A DNA stretch of 64,000 bases from Nitrobacter sp. Nb-311A (GCF_000152905.1 NZ_AAMY01000009.1:1-64000); one strand, 5' to 3'. Shown: positions 1-8,292, counted from the stretch's first letter. The notes: generated from the sequence alone by a model not told the origin. Numbers and translations are program-made.

Positions 1-7
1 CCTTCTT

Positions 8-69
8 TGTCATTCGGCATGCAAAATTGACCCCGTAAGCCGGGGGATCGGCGTCCAAAATTGACCCCC
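8..69 (+). repeat. IS21 left terminal repeats
   Basis: Left end of the IS21 element. The core AAAATTGACCCC occurs twice, at 23-34 and 57-68. Such repeats are known transposase-binding sites in IS21 elements; here that is inferred from position. Confidence 0.85.
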
Positions 70-120
70 TACAGGTTGGCTGTTGCGCTGCCTGCTTTGT
101 CATGAAGCAGGTGGTCGGGG

Positions 121-1620
121 ATGCTGATCGTGGAGACGATTGCGCGGATACGGCGCGAACACTTCATCAAGGGCAAGACGATCAAGGAGATCGCCCGTGA
201 CCTGAAGGTGTCGCGGAACACGGTCCGGAAGGTGCTGAGGTCGGGCAAGACCTTGTTCGAGTATGAGCGTTCGATCCAGCCGCGCCCCAAACTCGGGCGT
301 TGGGCGGCGGAGCTTGATGAACTGCTGGCGGCGAACGCGGCCAAATCGGCTCGCGAACAGCTGACGCTGATCCGGATCTTCGAAGAGTTGCGCGGACGCG
401 GCTATGACGGCGGCTACGATGCCGTACGGCGTTACGCCAGGCGTTGGAGCAAGGAGCGCGGGCAATCGACCGCGGCGGCCTATGTTCCGTTGAGCTTTGC
501 GGCGGGCGAAGCCTACCAGTTCGACTGGAGCCATGAGATCGTTCTCCTCAACGGCGTGACGGCGATCGTGAAGGTCGCTCATGTCCGGCTGTGCCACAGC
601 CGCATGCTGTTCGTGCGGGCCTATCCGCGGGAGACGCAGGAGATGGTATTCGACGCCCACGACCGGGCGTTCGCACTGTTCAAGGGTACCTGCAGCCGCG
701 GCATCTACGACAACATGAAGACGGCGGTAGAGACGATCTTCGTCGGCAAGGATCGCCGCTACAATCGCCGCTTCCTGCAGATGTGCAGCCACTATCTGAT
801 CGATCCGGTCGCCTGCACGCCGGCGTCGGGCTGGGAGAAGGGTCAGGTCGAGAACCAGGTCGGGCTGGTCCGGGAACGGTTCTTCACGCCACGGCTGCGG
901 TTCAAAACCCTGGACGAGTTGAACGCGTGGCTTCTGGATAAGTGCATCGCCTACGCCAAGGCGCACCGACATCCAGAACTGGCCGAACAGACGGTCTGGG
1001 AGGTGTTCGAAGCCGAGCGGCCCAAGCTCGTTCCCTATGCTGGCCGGTTCGACGGATTCCACGCGGTGCCGGCATCGGTCTCGAAGACCTGCCTGGTGCG
1101 CTTCGACAACAACAAATACTCGGTCGCTGCCAGCGCCGTCGGGCGCCCGGTCGAAGTTCAAGCCTATGCCGATCGCATCGTGATCCGTCAGGACGGGCGC
1201 ATCGTTGCGGAGCATCCGCGATCGTTCGGACGCGGCGAGACGACCTACAATCCCTGGCACTACGTGCCGGTGCTCGCGCGCAAACCCGGGGCCTTACGTA
1301 ACGGCGCACCCTTCAAGGACTGGGTGTTGCCGGCCGCGATCGAACGGATCCGGCGCAGGCTCGCCAGCACCGACGACGGCAATCGACAGATGGTCGACAT
1401 CCTCAATGCGGTGCTGACGGACGGTTTGTCGGCGGTCGAAGCCGCCTGCGCCGAGGCGATCGCTCATGGCGTTCATTCCGCTGACGTCGTTCTCAACATC
1501 CTGGCTCGCCAACGCGAACCCGCTGCACCGGCCAACATTATGACGCCGGCGGCACTGACGCTCCGCCATGCGCCGATCGCCGATTGCGCCCGTTACGACA
1601 ACCTCCGGAGGACCATCTGA
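121..1620 (+). CDS. istA: IS21 family transposase IstA
   Basis: Transposase of the IS21 element, 499 residues, a normal family length. It has an N-terminal helix-turn-helix ([18 protein letters not shown], about residues 22-39) for end binding and an RNase H-fold integrase core. The likely DDE triad is Asp135 (YQFDWSHE), Asp197 (IYDNMK) and Glu244 (GQVENQVG). The C-terminal part (from about residue 330) resembles the usual IstA beta-barrel region. The stop codon overlaps the istB start (TGATG), so the two are translationally coupled. The frame is intact, so the copy may still be active. IstA cuts and joins the ends together with the IstB ATPase. Confidence 0.95.
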   Translation: MLIVETIARIRREHFIKGKTIKEIARDLKVSRNTVRKVLRSGKTLFEYERSIQPRPKLGRWAAELDELLAANAAKSAREQLTLIRIFEELRGRGYDGGYDAVRRYARRWSKERGQSTAAAYVPLSFAAGEAYQFDWSHEIVLLNGVTAIVKVAHVRLCHSRMLFVRAYPRETQEMVFDAHDRAFALFKGTCSRGIYDNMKTAVETIFVGKDRRYNRRFLQMCSHYLIDPVACTPASGWEKGQVENQVGLVRERFFTPRLRFKTLDELNAWLLDKCIAYAKAHRHPELAEQTVWEVFEAERPKLVPYAGRFDGFHAVPASVSKTCLVRFDNNKYSVAASAVGRPVEVQAYADRIVIRQDGRIVAEHPRSFGRGETTYNPWHYVPVLARKPGALRNGAPFKDWVLPAAIERIRRRLASTDDGNRQMVDILNAVLTDGLSAVEAACAEAIAHGVHSADVVLNILARQREPAAPANIMTPAALTLRHAPIADCARYDNLRRTI

Positions 1621-2483
1621 TGGAACGAACCCAAATCTTCGACCTCATGGGTGAGCTCAAACTCTACGGAATGAGGGCTGCCTTCGACGAGATCATGGCG
1701 ACGGCCGTCAAGCGCCAGCACGAACCTCAGCACATCGTCGGCGACCTGCTCAGCGCCGAGATCAACGAGAAGCAGGCGCGGTCGATCAAGTACCAGCTCA
1801 CCATCGCCAAGCTGCCATTGGCCAAGGATCTCGATGACTTCCAGTTCGAAGGCACGCCGATCAATCAGACGCTCGTCAATGATCTCGCCGGCGGCGGCTT
1901 CATCGCCCAGCAGCGCAACGTCGTGCTCGTCGGCGGCACCGGCACAGGCAAAACCCACCTGGCCATCGCAATCGCCAGAAGCTGCATCCGATCCGGCGCC
2001 CGCGGTCGCTTCTACAACGTGGTCGACCTCGTCAATCGCCTCGAGATCGAGACCCGTAACGGACGTCAGGGCCGGCTTGCCGAACATCTGACCCGGATGG
2101 ACTTCATCGTGCTCGACGAACTCGGATATCTGCCCTTTGCCCAATCCGGCGGCCAGTTGCTGTTCCATCTCGTCAGCCGGCTCTACGAGCGTGCTTCCGT
2201 CATCGTCACCACCAATCTCGCCTTCGGCGAATGGCCCAGCGTGTTCGGCGACGCCAAGATGACCACCGCGCTGCTCGACCGGTTGACCCACCACTGCGAC
2301 ATCGTCGAAACCGGTAACGACAGCTGGCGCTTCAAAAGCCGCGACGACGATCACGCCACCCGCGCTCGTCTCGTCTCCGCAATCCCGGCCAGCTCCGACG
2401 AGTCGAGCGCTACCCTCAAACCACGCCGCGCGAAGGGGTCAAAATTGAACGCCGATACGGGGTCAAATTTGCGAGCCGATTGA
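1620..2483 (+). CDS. istB: IS21 family ATP-binding helper IstB
   Basis: AAA+ ATPase of the DnaC/IstB family, 287 residues, which organises target DNA for IstA. Walker A GGTGTGKT lies at about residues 105-112 and Walker B VLDELGYL at about 163-170. The start at 1620 was chosen over an in-frame ATG 36 bases upstream because it follows a GGAGGA ribosome site at about 1605-1610 and overlaps the istA stop. The last codons run into the right terminal repeat and the stop lies three bases from the element end, so the tail after about residue 255 (Ser/Ala/Lys-rich) is partly read from repeat sequence. The protein otherwise matches the family over its whole length. Confidence 0.94.
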   Translation: MERTQIFDLMGELKLYGMRAAFDEIMATAVKRQHEPQHIVGDLLSAEINEKQARSIKYQLTIAKLPLAKDLDDFQFEGTPINQTLVNDLAGGGFIAQQRNVVLVGGTGTGKTHLAIAIARSCIRSGARGRFYNVVDLVNRLEIETRNGRQGRLAEHLTRMDFIVLDELGYLPFAQSGGQLLFHLVSRLYERASVIVTTNLAFGEWPSVFGDAKMTTALLDRLTHHCDIVETGNDSWRFKSRDDDHATRARLVSAIPASSDESSATLKPRRAKGSKLNADTGSNLRAD

Positions 2484-2485
2484 CA
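2435..2485 (-). repeat. IS21 right terminal repeats
   Basis: Right end of the IS21 element, in inverse orientation to the left end. Repeat cores lie at 2435-2446 and 2458-2470, and the outermost bases at 2481-2485 read TGTCA on the minus strand. It overlaps the 3' end of istB. Confidence 0.85.
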
Positions 2486-2930
2486 CTCAGGCAAGAGCCT
2501 TGCCGGTCGACCGCAACTCGAACTGGCGATCGAGCAGCTGCGCAAGGGTGACCAGCTGGTGCTGGCCGAATGGGACCGGGCCACGCGATCGATCTGGGAC
2601 GGGCTGCACATCATCAAATCCGTCATTGAGGCCGGCGCCACCATCCGCGTGCTCGACCGATCTTACATCGACCTCGACACCCCGATGGGGAAGGGGTTCA
2701 TGGCGCTGTTCTCCGCCATGGCCGAGGACGAGCGCGAGCGCATCCTCAAACGCACCAACGAAGGCCGCCGCCAGGCGAAGGCGCGCGGCGTGAAGATGGG
2801 TCGCAGACCGAAGCTCAAGGCTGTGCAGCTCGCTGAAATCCGCGAGCGCCTGGCCAACGGCGAATCCCAGGTGAAGCTGGCCGAGTCCTACGGCGTTCAC
2901 CGTTCAACAATCGCAAGGAGTCAGGCATGA
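2486..2930 (+). pseudogene. serine recombinase (resolvase/invertase), 5' end cut off by IS21
   Basis: C-terminal about 147 residues of a Tn3-resolvase/invertase-type serine recombinase. The frame is open from the first base after the IS21 end, beginning SGKSLAGRPQLELAIEQL. It includes the conserved AEWDRATRS segment, the long E-helix region (MALFSAMAEDERERILKRTNEG) and a C-terminal helix-turn-helix (VKLAESYGVHRSTIARS). The first 40 or so residues, with the catalytic serine and its arginine partners, are missing here; they may lie left of the window. A GTG at 2559 could start a shorter product but it would lack the active site. The stop overlaps the next gene (ATGA). Without its N-terminus the protein cannot recombine DNA. 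Confidence 0.85.
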
Positions 2931-3151
2931 CCGCTATCGTACTCACCCGCATCGACGCGACCCAAAATATGCAGCGGTTTTACAAGCTCGACGTGCAGCC
3001 CGATTTGTTCGGGGGCTGGTCGCTCATTAGGGAATGGGGACGCCTCGGCCGTGCCGGACAGGTGCGCATGGAGAACTACCCGACGCGCGGCACCGCCGAC
3101 CTGGCCATGGTCGGCCACTACACCCGGAAAGCCCGCAAGGGGTATCATTGA
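2927..3151 (+). CDS. stand-alone WGR-domain protein
   Basis: A 74-residue protein made almost wholly of a WGR domain: FYKLDVQPDLFGGWSLIREWGRLGR contains the defining Trp-Gly-Arg at residues 38-40, followed by VRMENYPTRG and a basic tail RKARKGYH. WGR domains occur in poly(ADP-ribose) polymerases and in several bacterial plasmid or methylation-linked proteins and are thought to bind nucleic acid. The role here is unknown. It is coupled by an ATGA overlap to the truncated recombinase, suggesting they once formed one operon. Its 3' end recurs, degraded, at three other places up to 6344. It is the only intact copy. Confidence 0.85.
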   Translation: MTAIVLTRIDATQNMQRFYKLDVQPDLFGGWSLIREWGRLGRAGQVRMENYPTRGTADLAMVGHYTRKARKGYH

Positions 3152-3175
3152 GTAACAGCGGCATTTACCTGAAAC

Positions 3176-3210
3176 GACAAAAGACCCGACTGCCGGTTGA
3201 GGCAGCCGGG
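3176..3210 (-). terminator. intrinsic terminator (minus strand)
   Basis: Read on the minus strand, a 10-bp stem (CCCGGCTGCC with GGCAGTCGGG, one G-T pair) with a 6-base loop is followed by TCTTTTGTC. No recognised minus-strand gene ends just upstream, so it ends either a small RNA from 3211-3435 or read-through. Confidence 0.6.
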
Positions 3211-3435
3211 CTAGTTGTGGGGGAAACAGACCCAGAGCGGGCCTGAATACCGCCAGGCAGAGGTCTCTTGCCGGCGATTCATGACAGCCCCGGTAGGGGC
3301 CAAATCACAGCATCCACTTAACATCCATTTCAGATACATGTTTTGCGCTATATCAATAGGCATCATCGCACCAGCAGCAGAAGCGTCACTGCAAACAGCA
3401 CAGCATCCACGAGCACACCCGACGGGCTCTCGCCC
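3211..3435 (-). other. possible small-RNA or type I toxin-like unit; no gene recognised
   Basis: About 225 bases between the WGR gene and a WGR remnant without a convincing protein. On the minus strand the segment ends in the hairpin terminator at 3176-3210. It could encode a 17-residue hydrophobic peptide (GTG at 3416 to TGA at 3363; LVDAVLFAVTLLLLVR after the start), the size of Ibs-type type I toxins. There is no clear ribosome site or promoter, and no relation to a named RNA is claimed. This is a hint only. Confidence 0.2.
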
Positions 3436-3480
3436 ATGGTCGGCCATTACAGCCGCAAGGCCCGCAAGGGGTATCACTAA
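3436..3480 (+). pseudogene. WGR-gene 3' remnant, copy 2
   Basis: The last 14 codons and stop of a WGR gene (MVGHYSRKARKGYH) match the end of the intact copy at 2927-3151 with one residue change; nothing upstream matches. It lies tail-to-tail with, and overlaps by four bases, the fic gene. Confidence 0.75.
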
Positions 3481-4055
3481 GAACCCTGGACGAGACGTAG
3501 TATCTCTGCGCGCAACGACGTTTCGTCACCGCCAAAACTTGCAATCATCGCCTTTAGCAAGGCGTCGGGATTAAGATTGTCGATGTTCAACGGATGGCCT
3601 GCCGTATCGGCTAGCAGTGCGAAGAACGTCAGTTGCGTGCGGCCGTTGCCCTCACGAAAGGCATGGATGGCGTTTAGTTCGGTCAGAAAAGTTGCGGCCT
3701 TCCCGGCAAAGGTCTCGGTCGTCAAGCCTCGCAAATAATCATCGGACTTGAGTTGGCTGAAAAGCTTGGTTGCTTCGGCCTCGATATATTCAGGGTAACA
3801 AAACTGGCTGCCACCTTTGGCGATACGCACCGTCCGTGGCTTGCCCGCCCACTCAAAGACATCCTGGAATAGATGATAGTGGACGGCGCAGTAGTGCGGA
3901 AAATCCAGCGAGCCGGTCGGCAGGGACTCGGTTGACCGTTGCGCACTTATTTCGGCCTCGAAATCCTCAAGCTCCTGAGCATCGGTAAGGCCAAGCTTGT
4001 TCCGCAGGACGGTCGAGCCCTCATAAGTGTAAGGGTCGTCTATCGCATCGTACAT
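3477..4055 (-). CDS. Fic/DOC family protein (probable AMPylating toxin)
   Basis: A 192-residue Fic-fold protein of the size of small Fic toxins. It has the Fic motif at residues 131-142, HAFREGNGRTQL: catalytic His131, Glu135, Asn137 and Arg139 are present, but the final arginine of HxFx(D/E)GNGRxxR is Leu142. A beta-hairpin flap region (RTVRIAKGGSQFCYPEYI, about 74-91) precedes it. Fic proteins usually transfer AMP from ATP to a target hydroxyl, often DNA gyrase or topoisomerase IV for toxins of this class. The motif change may reduce or alter activity. A small upstream gene (4067-4273) ends 11 bases before the start and is the likely antitoxin. The 3' end is duplicated as a scar at 4466-4490. 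Confidence 0.88.
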   Translation of the reverse strand: MYDAIDDPYTYEGSTVLRNKLGLTDAQELEDFEAEISAQRSTESLPTGSLDFPHYCAVHYHLFQDVFEWAGKPRTVRIAKGGSQFCYPEYIEAEATKLFSQLKSDDYLRGLTTETFAGKAATFLTELNAIHAFREGNGRTQLTFFALLADTAGHPLNIDNLNPDALLKAMIASFGGDETSLRAEILRLVQGS

Positions 4056-4066
4056 GCGCCGGGCAC

Positions 4067-4273
4067 CTAACCCTTGCGCTTGTACGCATCGATAATGGTT
4101 TTGCGGGATTCGCCGGGCGACAGACCTTTTGCGGCCGACATGGCCGCGCGTTTTTCCATTGCGCCGGAAAACCGAATACCCTCGACCGAGCTAATCTTCA
4201 CGAAGCTAGCACGCCCGACCACATAGCCGGCACGGGGCAGGTTCTTTCCGGTCGGTTTATTATCTCTTGCCAT
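4067..4273 (-). CDS. putative small antitoxin of the Fic pair
   Basis: A 68-residue basic protein directly upstream of fic on the same strand, 11 bases apart, in the order usual for class I Fic modules (small inhibitor then toxin). It contains SSVEG followed by IRFSGAMEKRA. Class I antitoxins inhibit through a helix with (S/T)xxxE(G/N). Here Glu-Gly is present, but the serines sit two and three places before Glu rather than four, so the match is imperfect. The ATG at 4273 (MARDNKPTGK) is preferred to a GTG five codons upstream. Without the neighbour this would be called hypothetical. Confidence 0.6.
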   Translation of the reverse strand: MARDNKPTGKNLPRAGYVVGRASFVKISSVEGIRFSGAMEKRAAMSAAKGLSPGESRKTIIDAYKRKG

Positions 4274-4318
4274 GGCGCATCCTAACACAGACGGCGATAA
4301 ACCACTACAACCGCAAAG

Positions 4319-4465
4319 CTGGATTTATTTGGTGGCTGGTCGCTCATCCGGCAATGCTCTCGGCCGCGCCGACCAGGTGCGCATGCAGAACTTCCCCACG
4401 CGCGACACCGCCGATCTTGCCATGGTCGCCATTACTCCCGCAAGGCGCGCAAGGGGTATCAGTGA
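4319..4465 (+). pseudogene. WGR-gene remnant, copy 3 (frameshifted)
   Basis: Nucleotide similarity to the WGR gene at 2927-3151 runs from the DLFGGWSLI-coding part to the stop. It is split over frames: one frame reads VRMQNFPTRDTADLAMV, and the last part (RKARKGYQ-like) needs a shift. The 5' third is missing. No intact product is possible. Confidence 0.75.
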
Positions 4466-4490
4466 GGGACCTGGACGAGGCGTAGTATCT
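4466..4490 (-). pseudogene. scar of a fic gene 3' end
   Basis: Read on the minus strand this encodes EILRLVQ, the same as the C-terminus of the intact Fic protein, and the bases match 3481-3505 closely. It follows a WGR tail in the same tail-to-tail layout and directly abuts the stop codon of the chemoreceptor gene. A WGR-fic unit was therefore duplicated and later overwritten. Confidence 0.6.
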
Positions 4491-4494
4491 CACT

Positions 4495-5577
4495 TCATCG
4501 CAGTTGTTTCAGATCGGTCATGAACAACGTCATGCGTTCTCGGAGTTCGGCAAGCTGGTTCTTGGAGCATTGCCCCAGCTCTTCAGCCGCGCCCATCACC
4601 TGCTGGGACGCGTCATGGATATGGCCCATGTGATTGCCGATCACGCCAATGCGCTCCGCAAGGCCAGCGTCGCCATCCTTTCCATCTGCAAGGATCATAC
4701 TGGAAATCTGCTGCGTCGCGTTTTTGATGCTTGATACCTTCTCGACAATGCTTTCCGTCAATTTGGCGGTTTTCAGGGCGAGTTTCTTTACCTCGTCCGC
4801 TACAACACTGAACCCGCGTCCGGCATCTCCCGCCCGTGCCGCCTCTATGCTGGCGTTGAGCGCCAGCATGTCGGTTTCACCGGCGATGGTGCGTATGAGA
4901 TTCACCACTTCGCCGATGGTGTCGCTACTTTCCACGGCGGACGTGATACTGCCCCGGGTACCGTCGGCCATTTGCACGATGGTCAGCGTCTCGCGCTTGG
5001 TTTCGTCGGCATTGGACACCATGTCGACGGCCGTCTGCTGGAGCATGGAGATGGCCGCATCCATTTCCCGGCTAACTTCAGTGAGCTTCCTTTCCAGTTC
5101 CTCCGCAAGTGTCGTGAAGCTTGCAATGCGTTGCGCGTCTTCCTTCATGGCGGTGTTGATGGCGATGGCGGTACGGCTGATGCTTCCCTGCATGCCCTGG
5201 GGAAGAATGCGCCGGAAGGAGCTGTTGCCCGTCATACAGGCTGAGGTTTCGCGCACGAAGGCATCCACGTGATCCGTATGATCGTTGACGGCGTTGGCCA
5301 GATCCCGGAGTTCGGGTTGTGCCTTCGGCCGGGTAAGCCGTACTTCGAAATCGCCGGTGCACAGGCGGCGGCAGTCCGCAATGAGACCGTGGAGCGTGTT
5401 GAGATGGCGTTCCGTAGACCATGCCATGCCGGCCACGCCTGCCAAGCCGGCAATCATCCCCGCTGCGGCGATGCCCGGCCCGGCGGACGGCCAAAGCCCG
5501 CTGCCTGCCGTAAGGCATAGTCCGGCGAAGGCCGCGCCCGCTCCGAGCCTATTTGAGGAGCGAAAAGATAAATTCAC
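4495..5577 (-). CDS. methyl-accepting chemotaxis protein
   Basis: A 360-residue chemoreceptor. Two hydrophobic segments near the N-terminus (about 12-28 and 34-52) form a short membrane anchor with almost no periplasmic loop. They are followed by a HAMP-like stretch and the signalling domain with the conserved tip [20 protein letters not shown] and [21 protein letters not shown]. It should relay a signal to CheA/CheW. With no sensory domain of its own, input is likely from the PAS protein encoded just upstream, whose 3' end it overlaps by 29 bases (GTG start at 5577). Together they look like a split Aer-type energy or redox sensor. Its position inside a mobile region suggests it is cargo. Confidence 0.9.
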   Translation of the reverse strand: MNLSFRSSNRLGAGAAFAGLCLTAGSGLWPSAGPGIAAAGMIAGLAGVAGMAWSTERHLNTLHGLIADCRRLCTGDFEVRLTRPKAQPELRDLANAVNDHTDHVDAFVRETSACMTGNSSFRRILPQGMQGSISRTAIAINTAMKEDAQRIASFTTLAEELERKLTEVSREMDAAISMLQQTAVDMVSNADETKRETLTIVQMADGTRGSITSAVESSDTIGEVVNLIRTIAGETDMLALNASIEAARAGDAGRGFSVVADEVKKLALKTAKLTESIVEKVSSIKNATQQISSMILADGKDGDAGLAERIGVIGNHMGHIHDASQQVMGAAEELGQCSKNQLAELRERMTLFMTDLKQLR

Positions 5578-6097
5578 CGTAGCTCATTCCTTTTTGTTGG
5601 AGCATCGTTTGAAGGAAGGCCACACCGGCTTCCGCTTTATCCTTGGGATTGGAGAATTTCGCCTCGGCGTCGCGCATGGATGCGTAAAGCGGCTCCACCA
5701 CGTTTTTCCGGACGTTTTCATCCACAACCCGGCGGGTGGAATGGTAGCCGATGATTTTGCCATTGGCGTCGTATGTCGGGGTGACGTGTGCCAACACCCA
5801 ATAATGGTCGCCGTTCTGGGAACGGTTCACGATGAAGGCGAAGACTTCCTTGCCTTCACCCAGCATATCCCATAGCAGCCGGAATACACCGTGCGGCATG
5901 TGGGGATGGCGGATAAGACAGTGCGGCGCCCCGACCGTCTCTTTCTCGGGGTATCCCGCGAGGCGCAGGAATACCTCGTTCGCATAGGTGATGTGCCCCT
6001 TGAGATCGGTCTTGCTGACGATCAGCTCGTTAACGCCGAACGGGCGGGCCACGCCGGTCAGGGTCTGCATTGTTTCGCGAAAGCGCACGTGGGCCAT
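5549..6097 (-). CDS. PAS-domain sensor protein (Aer-like)
   Basis: A 182-residue protein with one N-terminal PAS domain: [19 protein letters not shown], then the segment [17 protein letters not shown], which resembles the FAD-binding region of Aer (RHPDMP type), then [15 protein letters not shown]. It probably senses redox state or oxygen through flavin and passes the signal to the adjacent receptor. The start at 6097 (MAHVRF) was chosen because the upstream part of the open frame is Arg-rich and unlike the family. The C-terminal 60 residues are probably helical and may dock on the receptor. The gene overlaps the chemoreceptor gene by 29 bases, so they are co-translated. Confidence 0.82.
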   Translation of the reverse strand: MAHVRFRETMQTLTGVARPFGVNELIVSKTDLKGHITYANEVFLRLAGYPEKETVGAPHCLIRHPHMPHGVFRLLWDMLGEGKEVFAFIVNRSQNGDHYWVLAHVTPTYDANGKIIGYHSTRRVVDENVRKNVVEPLYASMRDAEAKFSNPKDKAEAGVAFLQTMLQQKGMSYGEFIFSLLK

Positions 6098-6315
6098 CAG
6101 CGCGCACCCCCTGAACACTGTGTTGCGAATGGAGCCTGGCACCCTGTCCCAACTCGGTGGTTTGCAACCGGCGCAGCGATGAATTTCATAGGGCCATGCT
6201 ACGGCGTTCTCGCGTATACAGGCAGCGTCGGTATCGGCTTCATGCGCGGATGTGTGGCTTGCTGGTCGTCCCACGCCACACCGGCGTCGACGGGTCAGGG
6301 CAGGGAGCCAGCGCT

Positions 6316-6344
6316 GCCGCAAGGCCCGCAAGGGGTATCATTGA
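6316..6344 (+). pseudogene. WGR-gene 3' remnant, copy 4
   Basis: About 29 bases encoding RKARKGYH and a TGA stop, nearly identical to the ends of the other three copies. The preceding bases no longer match. It marks another lost WGR unit. Confidence 0.6.
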
Positions 6345-6461
6345 GCGGGTTGCGGGCCGCGCTCTCATCTGCTCATGTTTTAAGCAGTTACGCCCGCAGC
6401 ACGTTGACGGATTGTATGCCGCCTTCCCATGGTAGGCGAATGAACCGGCAGGCCATCGTAC

Positions 6462-6525
6462 AGAATACTGAATCCGATCGAGAGCGTGTTCGCAACTATG
6501 GCCGCATAGCGCTGCCGGCGGAAAG
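6462..6525 (+). pseudogene. fossil of a transposase (possibly IS256/mutator type)
   Basis: One frame reads ILNPIESVFATM before a stop. NPIESVFAT is a hallmark stretch near the C-terminus of IS256-family transposases. What follows (RCRRKGNEG) is a plausible decay of the usual basic continuation. Too short to be certain. Confidence 0.35.
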
Positions 6526-6538
6526 GGAATGAGGGCAG

Positions 6539-6898
6539 ATGAACGCCGTCGAGATTGAAGAGGCCATATCCAGGCTTGCCGAACAGCCGTTCGATGCAGC
6601 GGAATTTCCGTTCGCCTTCCTTCAGGCCTTCGGCGCGAAGGAAACGACGCTGCGCAAACTGCGCAAGGGCGAGTCGAACAAATCGGACTTTACCGGCCCC
6701 CTGGGCGGCGTCCTCCAGCGTGACAATATTCATATCGCGGTCGCCGCCCCTGGTGAGGTGACAAGCACGCTTGCCGCGCTCCGGGACAATCCGGCTACGG
6801 CGCGCTGGAAGGCGAAGTTCGCGCTGGCGACGGACGGGCAGACGTTCGAGGCGGAGGTGTCCGGGATCAGCACCTATGGCACAGAATTGATGGTGTGA
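6539..6898 (+). pseudogene. 5' fragment of a large DNA methyltransferase / type II restriction-modification gene
   Basis: 119 codons resembling the N-terminus of MmeI-like DNA methyltransferase-restriction proteins (MNAVEIEEAISRLAEQPFDAAEFPF, then ATDGQTFEAE), which normally exceed 800 residues. The frame ends at TGA 6896-6898, which is the first triplet of the IS3-family element, so the gene has been cut by the insertion. The methylase motifs and the specificity region are absent. The matching 3' part is not seen on the other side of the element, which points to loss of DNA beside it. Confidence 0.7.
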
Positions 6899-6940
6899 TC
6901 TAAGGAGTGTTCGGTTCTCGTCGCAGACGAAGGAACGAAC

Positions 6941-7315
6941 ATGAGCACGAAGTCGACTGGCGGCAAACGCTCCGCCGAACACGTAGTCAAAGATATCCGC
7001 CGTGCGACGCGGCGGCACTTTTCATCAGAGGACAAAATCCGGATCGTGCTGGATGGGCTTCGGGGCGAAGACAGCATCGCCGAGCTGTGCTGCAAGGAAG
7101 GGATAGCCCAGAGCCTCTACTACACCTGGTCGAAGGAATTCCTGGAAGCTGGCAAACGGCGGCTGGCTGGCGACACGGCTCGTGCTGCGACGACCGGTGA
7201 AGTTCAGGACCTGCGCCGTGAGACCCGTGCCTTGAAAGAGGCGGTTGCCGATCTGATGCTGGAGAACCGTCTGCTCAAAAAATGTATGATCGCGGATGGG
7301 GGCGACGACGAATGA
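6941..7315 (+). CDS. IS3 family transposase OrfA
   Basis: A 124-residue DNA-binding subunit. It has a helix-turn-helix of the IS3/IS911 OrfA type (DKIRIVLDGLRGEDSIAELC to SLYYTWSKEFLEAG, about residues 30-68) and a C-terminal leucine-heptad coiled coil (RRETRALKEAVADLMLENRL) for multimerisation. It overlaps orfB by ATGA at 7312-7315. A run of six A at 7277-7282 near the 3' end could serve programmed frameshifting to make the OrfAB fusion, as known for IS3 elements, though reinitiation is also possible. Confidence 0.9.
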   Translation: MSTKSTGGKRSAEHVVKDIRRATRRHFSSEDKIRIVLDGLRGEDSIAELCCKEGIAQSLYYTWSKEFLEAGKRRLAGDTARAATTGEVQDLRRETRALKEAVADLMLENRLLKKCMIADGGDDE

Positions 7316-8292
7316 GATACCCCGCATCCGAGAAGCTCGAGATCATCAGGATGATTGAGCAGTCGCATGTTCCCGCGAAGAAGACGCTCGATCAGCTCGG
7401 CATTGCTCGGCGCACCTTCTACCGCTGGTATGACCGCTACCTTAAAGGCGGGCCCGAAGCGTTGGAGGATCGTCCTTCCCGGCCGAGCCGGGTCTGGAAC
7501 CGCATCGGCGACAATATCCAGGCTCAGATCATCGAATTGGCGCTGGAGCAATCCGAGCTGTCGCCGCGCGAATTGGCGGTGCGATTCACCGACGAGAAGC
7601 GCTACTTCGTCTCGGAAGCCACCGTCTATCGCCTGCTCAAGGCCCACGATCTCATCACCAGCCCGGCATTCGTGGTGATCAAGGCTGCCGACGAGTTCAA
7701 GGACAAGACGAAGCGGCCCAACGAGATGTGGCAGACCGACTTCACTTACTTCAAGATCATCGGCTGGGGCTGGGTCTATCTGTCGACCGTGCTCGACGAC
7801 TTCTCCCGCTACATCATCGCCTGGAAGCTGTGCACGACCATGCGGGCCGAGGATGTCACCGACACACTGGAACTGGCGCTCACGGCATCAGGCTGCGACA
7901 GCGCCAGGGTGCTGCACAAGCCAAAGCTGCTCAGCGACAACGGGCCGTCTTACATCGCGGCCGAACTCGCTGAATGGATCTACGCCAACGGTATGAGTCA
8001 TGTTCGCGGAGCGCCGCTTCACCCGCAGACCCAGGGCAAGATCGAGCGCTGGCACCAGACGCTCAAGAACCGCATCCTGCTGGAAAACTACTTCCTGCCG
8101 GGCGATCTCGAACACCAGATCGAGGCCTTCGTCGAACATTACAATCATCGCCGCTATCACGAGAGTCTCAGCAACGTCACGCCGGCCGACGCCTACTTCG
8201 GTAGGGCCTCTGCCATCATCGAACAACGCGAAAGGATCAAACGACAGACAATCCAATTCAGGCGCTTGCAACACCGCAAGCTCGCCGCTTAA
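7312..8292 (+). CDS. IS3 family transposase OrfB
   Basis: Catalytic subunit, 326 residues. An N-terminal helix-turn-helix-like part (AKKTLDQLGIARRTFYRWY) precedes the RNase H-fold core. The DDE triad is Asp143 (WQTDFTYF), Asp209 (LLSDNGPSY) and Glu245 (GKIERWHQ), with the 35-residue spacing typical of the family. The ending YNHRRYHESLSNVTPADAYF is also characteristic. The start at 7312 overlaps the orfA stop. No frameshift or internal stop is seen, so the element may be active. Confidence 0.93.
   Translation: MRYPASEKLEIIRMIEQSHVPAKKTLDQLGIARRTFYRWYDRYLKGGPEALEDRPSRPSRVWNRIGDNIQAQIIELALEQSELSPRELAVRFTDEKRYFVSEATVYRLLKAHDLITSPAFVVIKAADEFKDKTKRPNEMWQTDFTYFKIIGWGWVYLSTVLDDFSRYIIAWKLCTTMRAEDVTDTLELALTASGCDSARVLHKPKLLSDNGPSYIAAELAEWIYANGMSHVRGAPLHPQTQGKIERWHQTLKNRILLENYFLPGDLEHQIEAFVEHYNHRRYHESLSNVTPADAYFGRASAIIEQRERIKRQTIQFRRLQHRKLAA

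Larger units (their letters stand above)
8..2485 (+). mobile_element. IS21-family insertion sequence
   Basis: A complete IS21-type element of about 2.48 kb carrying istA and istB in overlapping frames. The outer 30 bases of the left end (8-37) and the reverse complement of the right end (2456-2485) match at 26 of 30 positions and both begin TGTCA. Each end holds a second internal copy of a TTGACCCC-type motif, the multiple terminal repeat expected of IS21. Only seven bases of left flank are present, and they do not match the right flank, so no target duplication can be shown. The element sits inside a serine recombinase gene whose 3' part resumes at 2486. Confidence 0.93.
6098..6538. other. 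gene-free mosaic of remnants
   Basis: No credible gene in 441 bases. It holds a WGR-gene tail (6316-6344) and a fossil of a transposase (about 6462-6525), both listed separately. The rest shows nothing recognisable. Confidence 0.5.

Noticed and set aside
100-1260. Long minus-strand open frame (386 codons) opposite istA
   Set aside because: It is a GC-rich shadow of istA; composition (Arg, Ala, Asp) fits no family and the plus-strand gene is certain.
1-2500. Target-site duplication around IS21
   Set aside because: The seven left-flank bases do not match the right flank.
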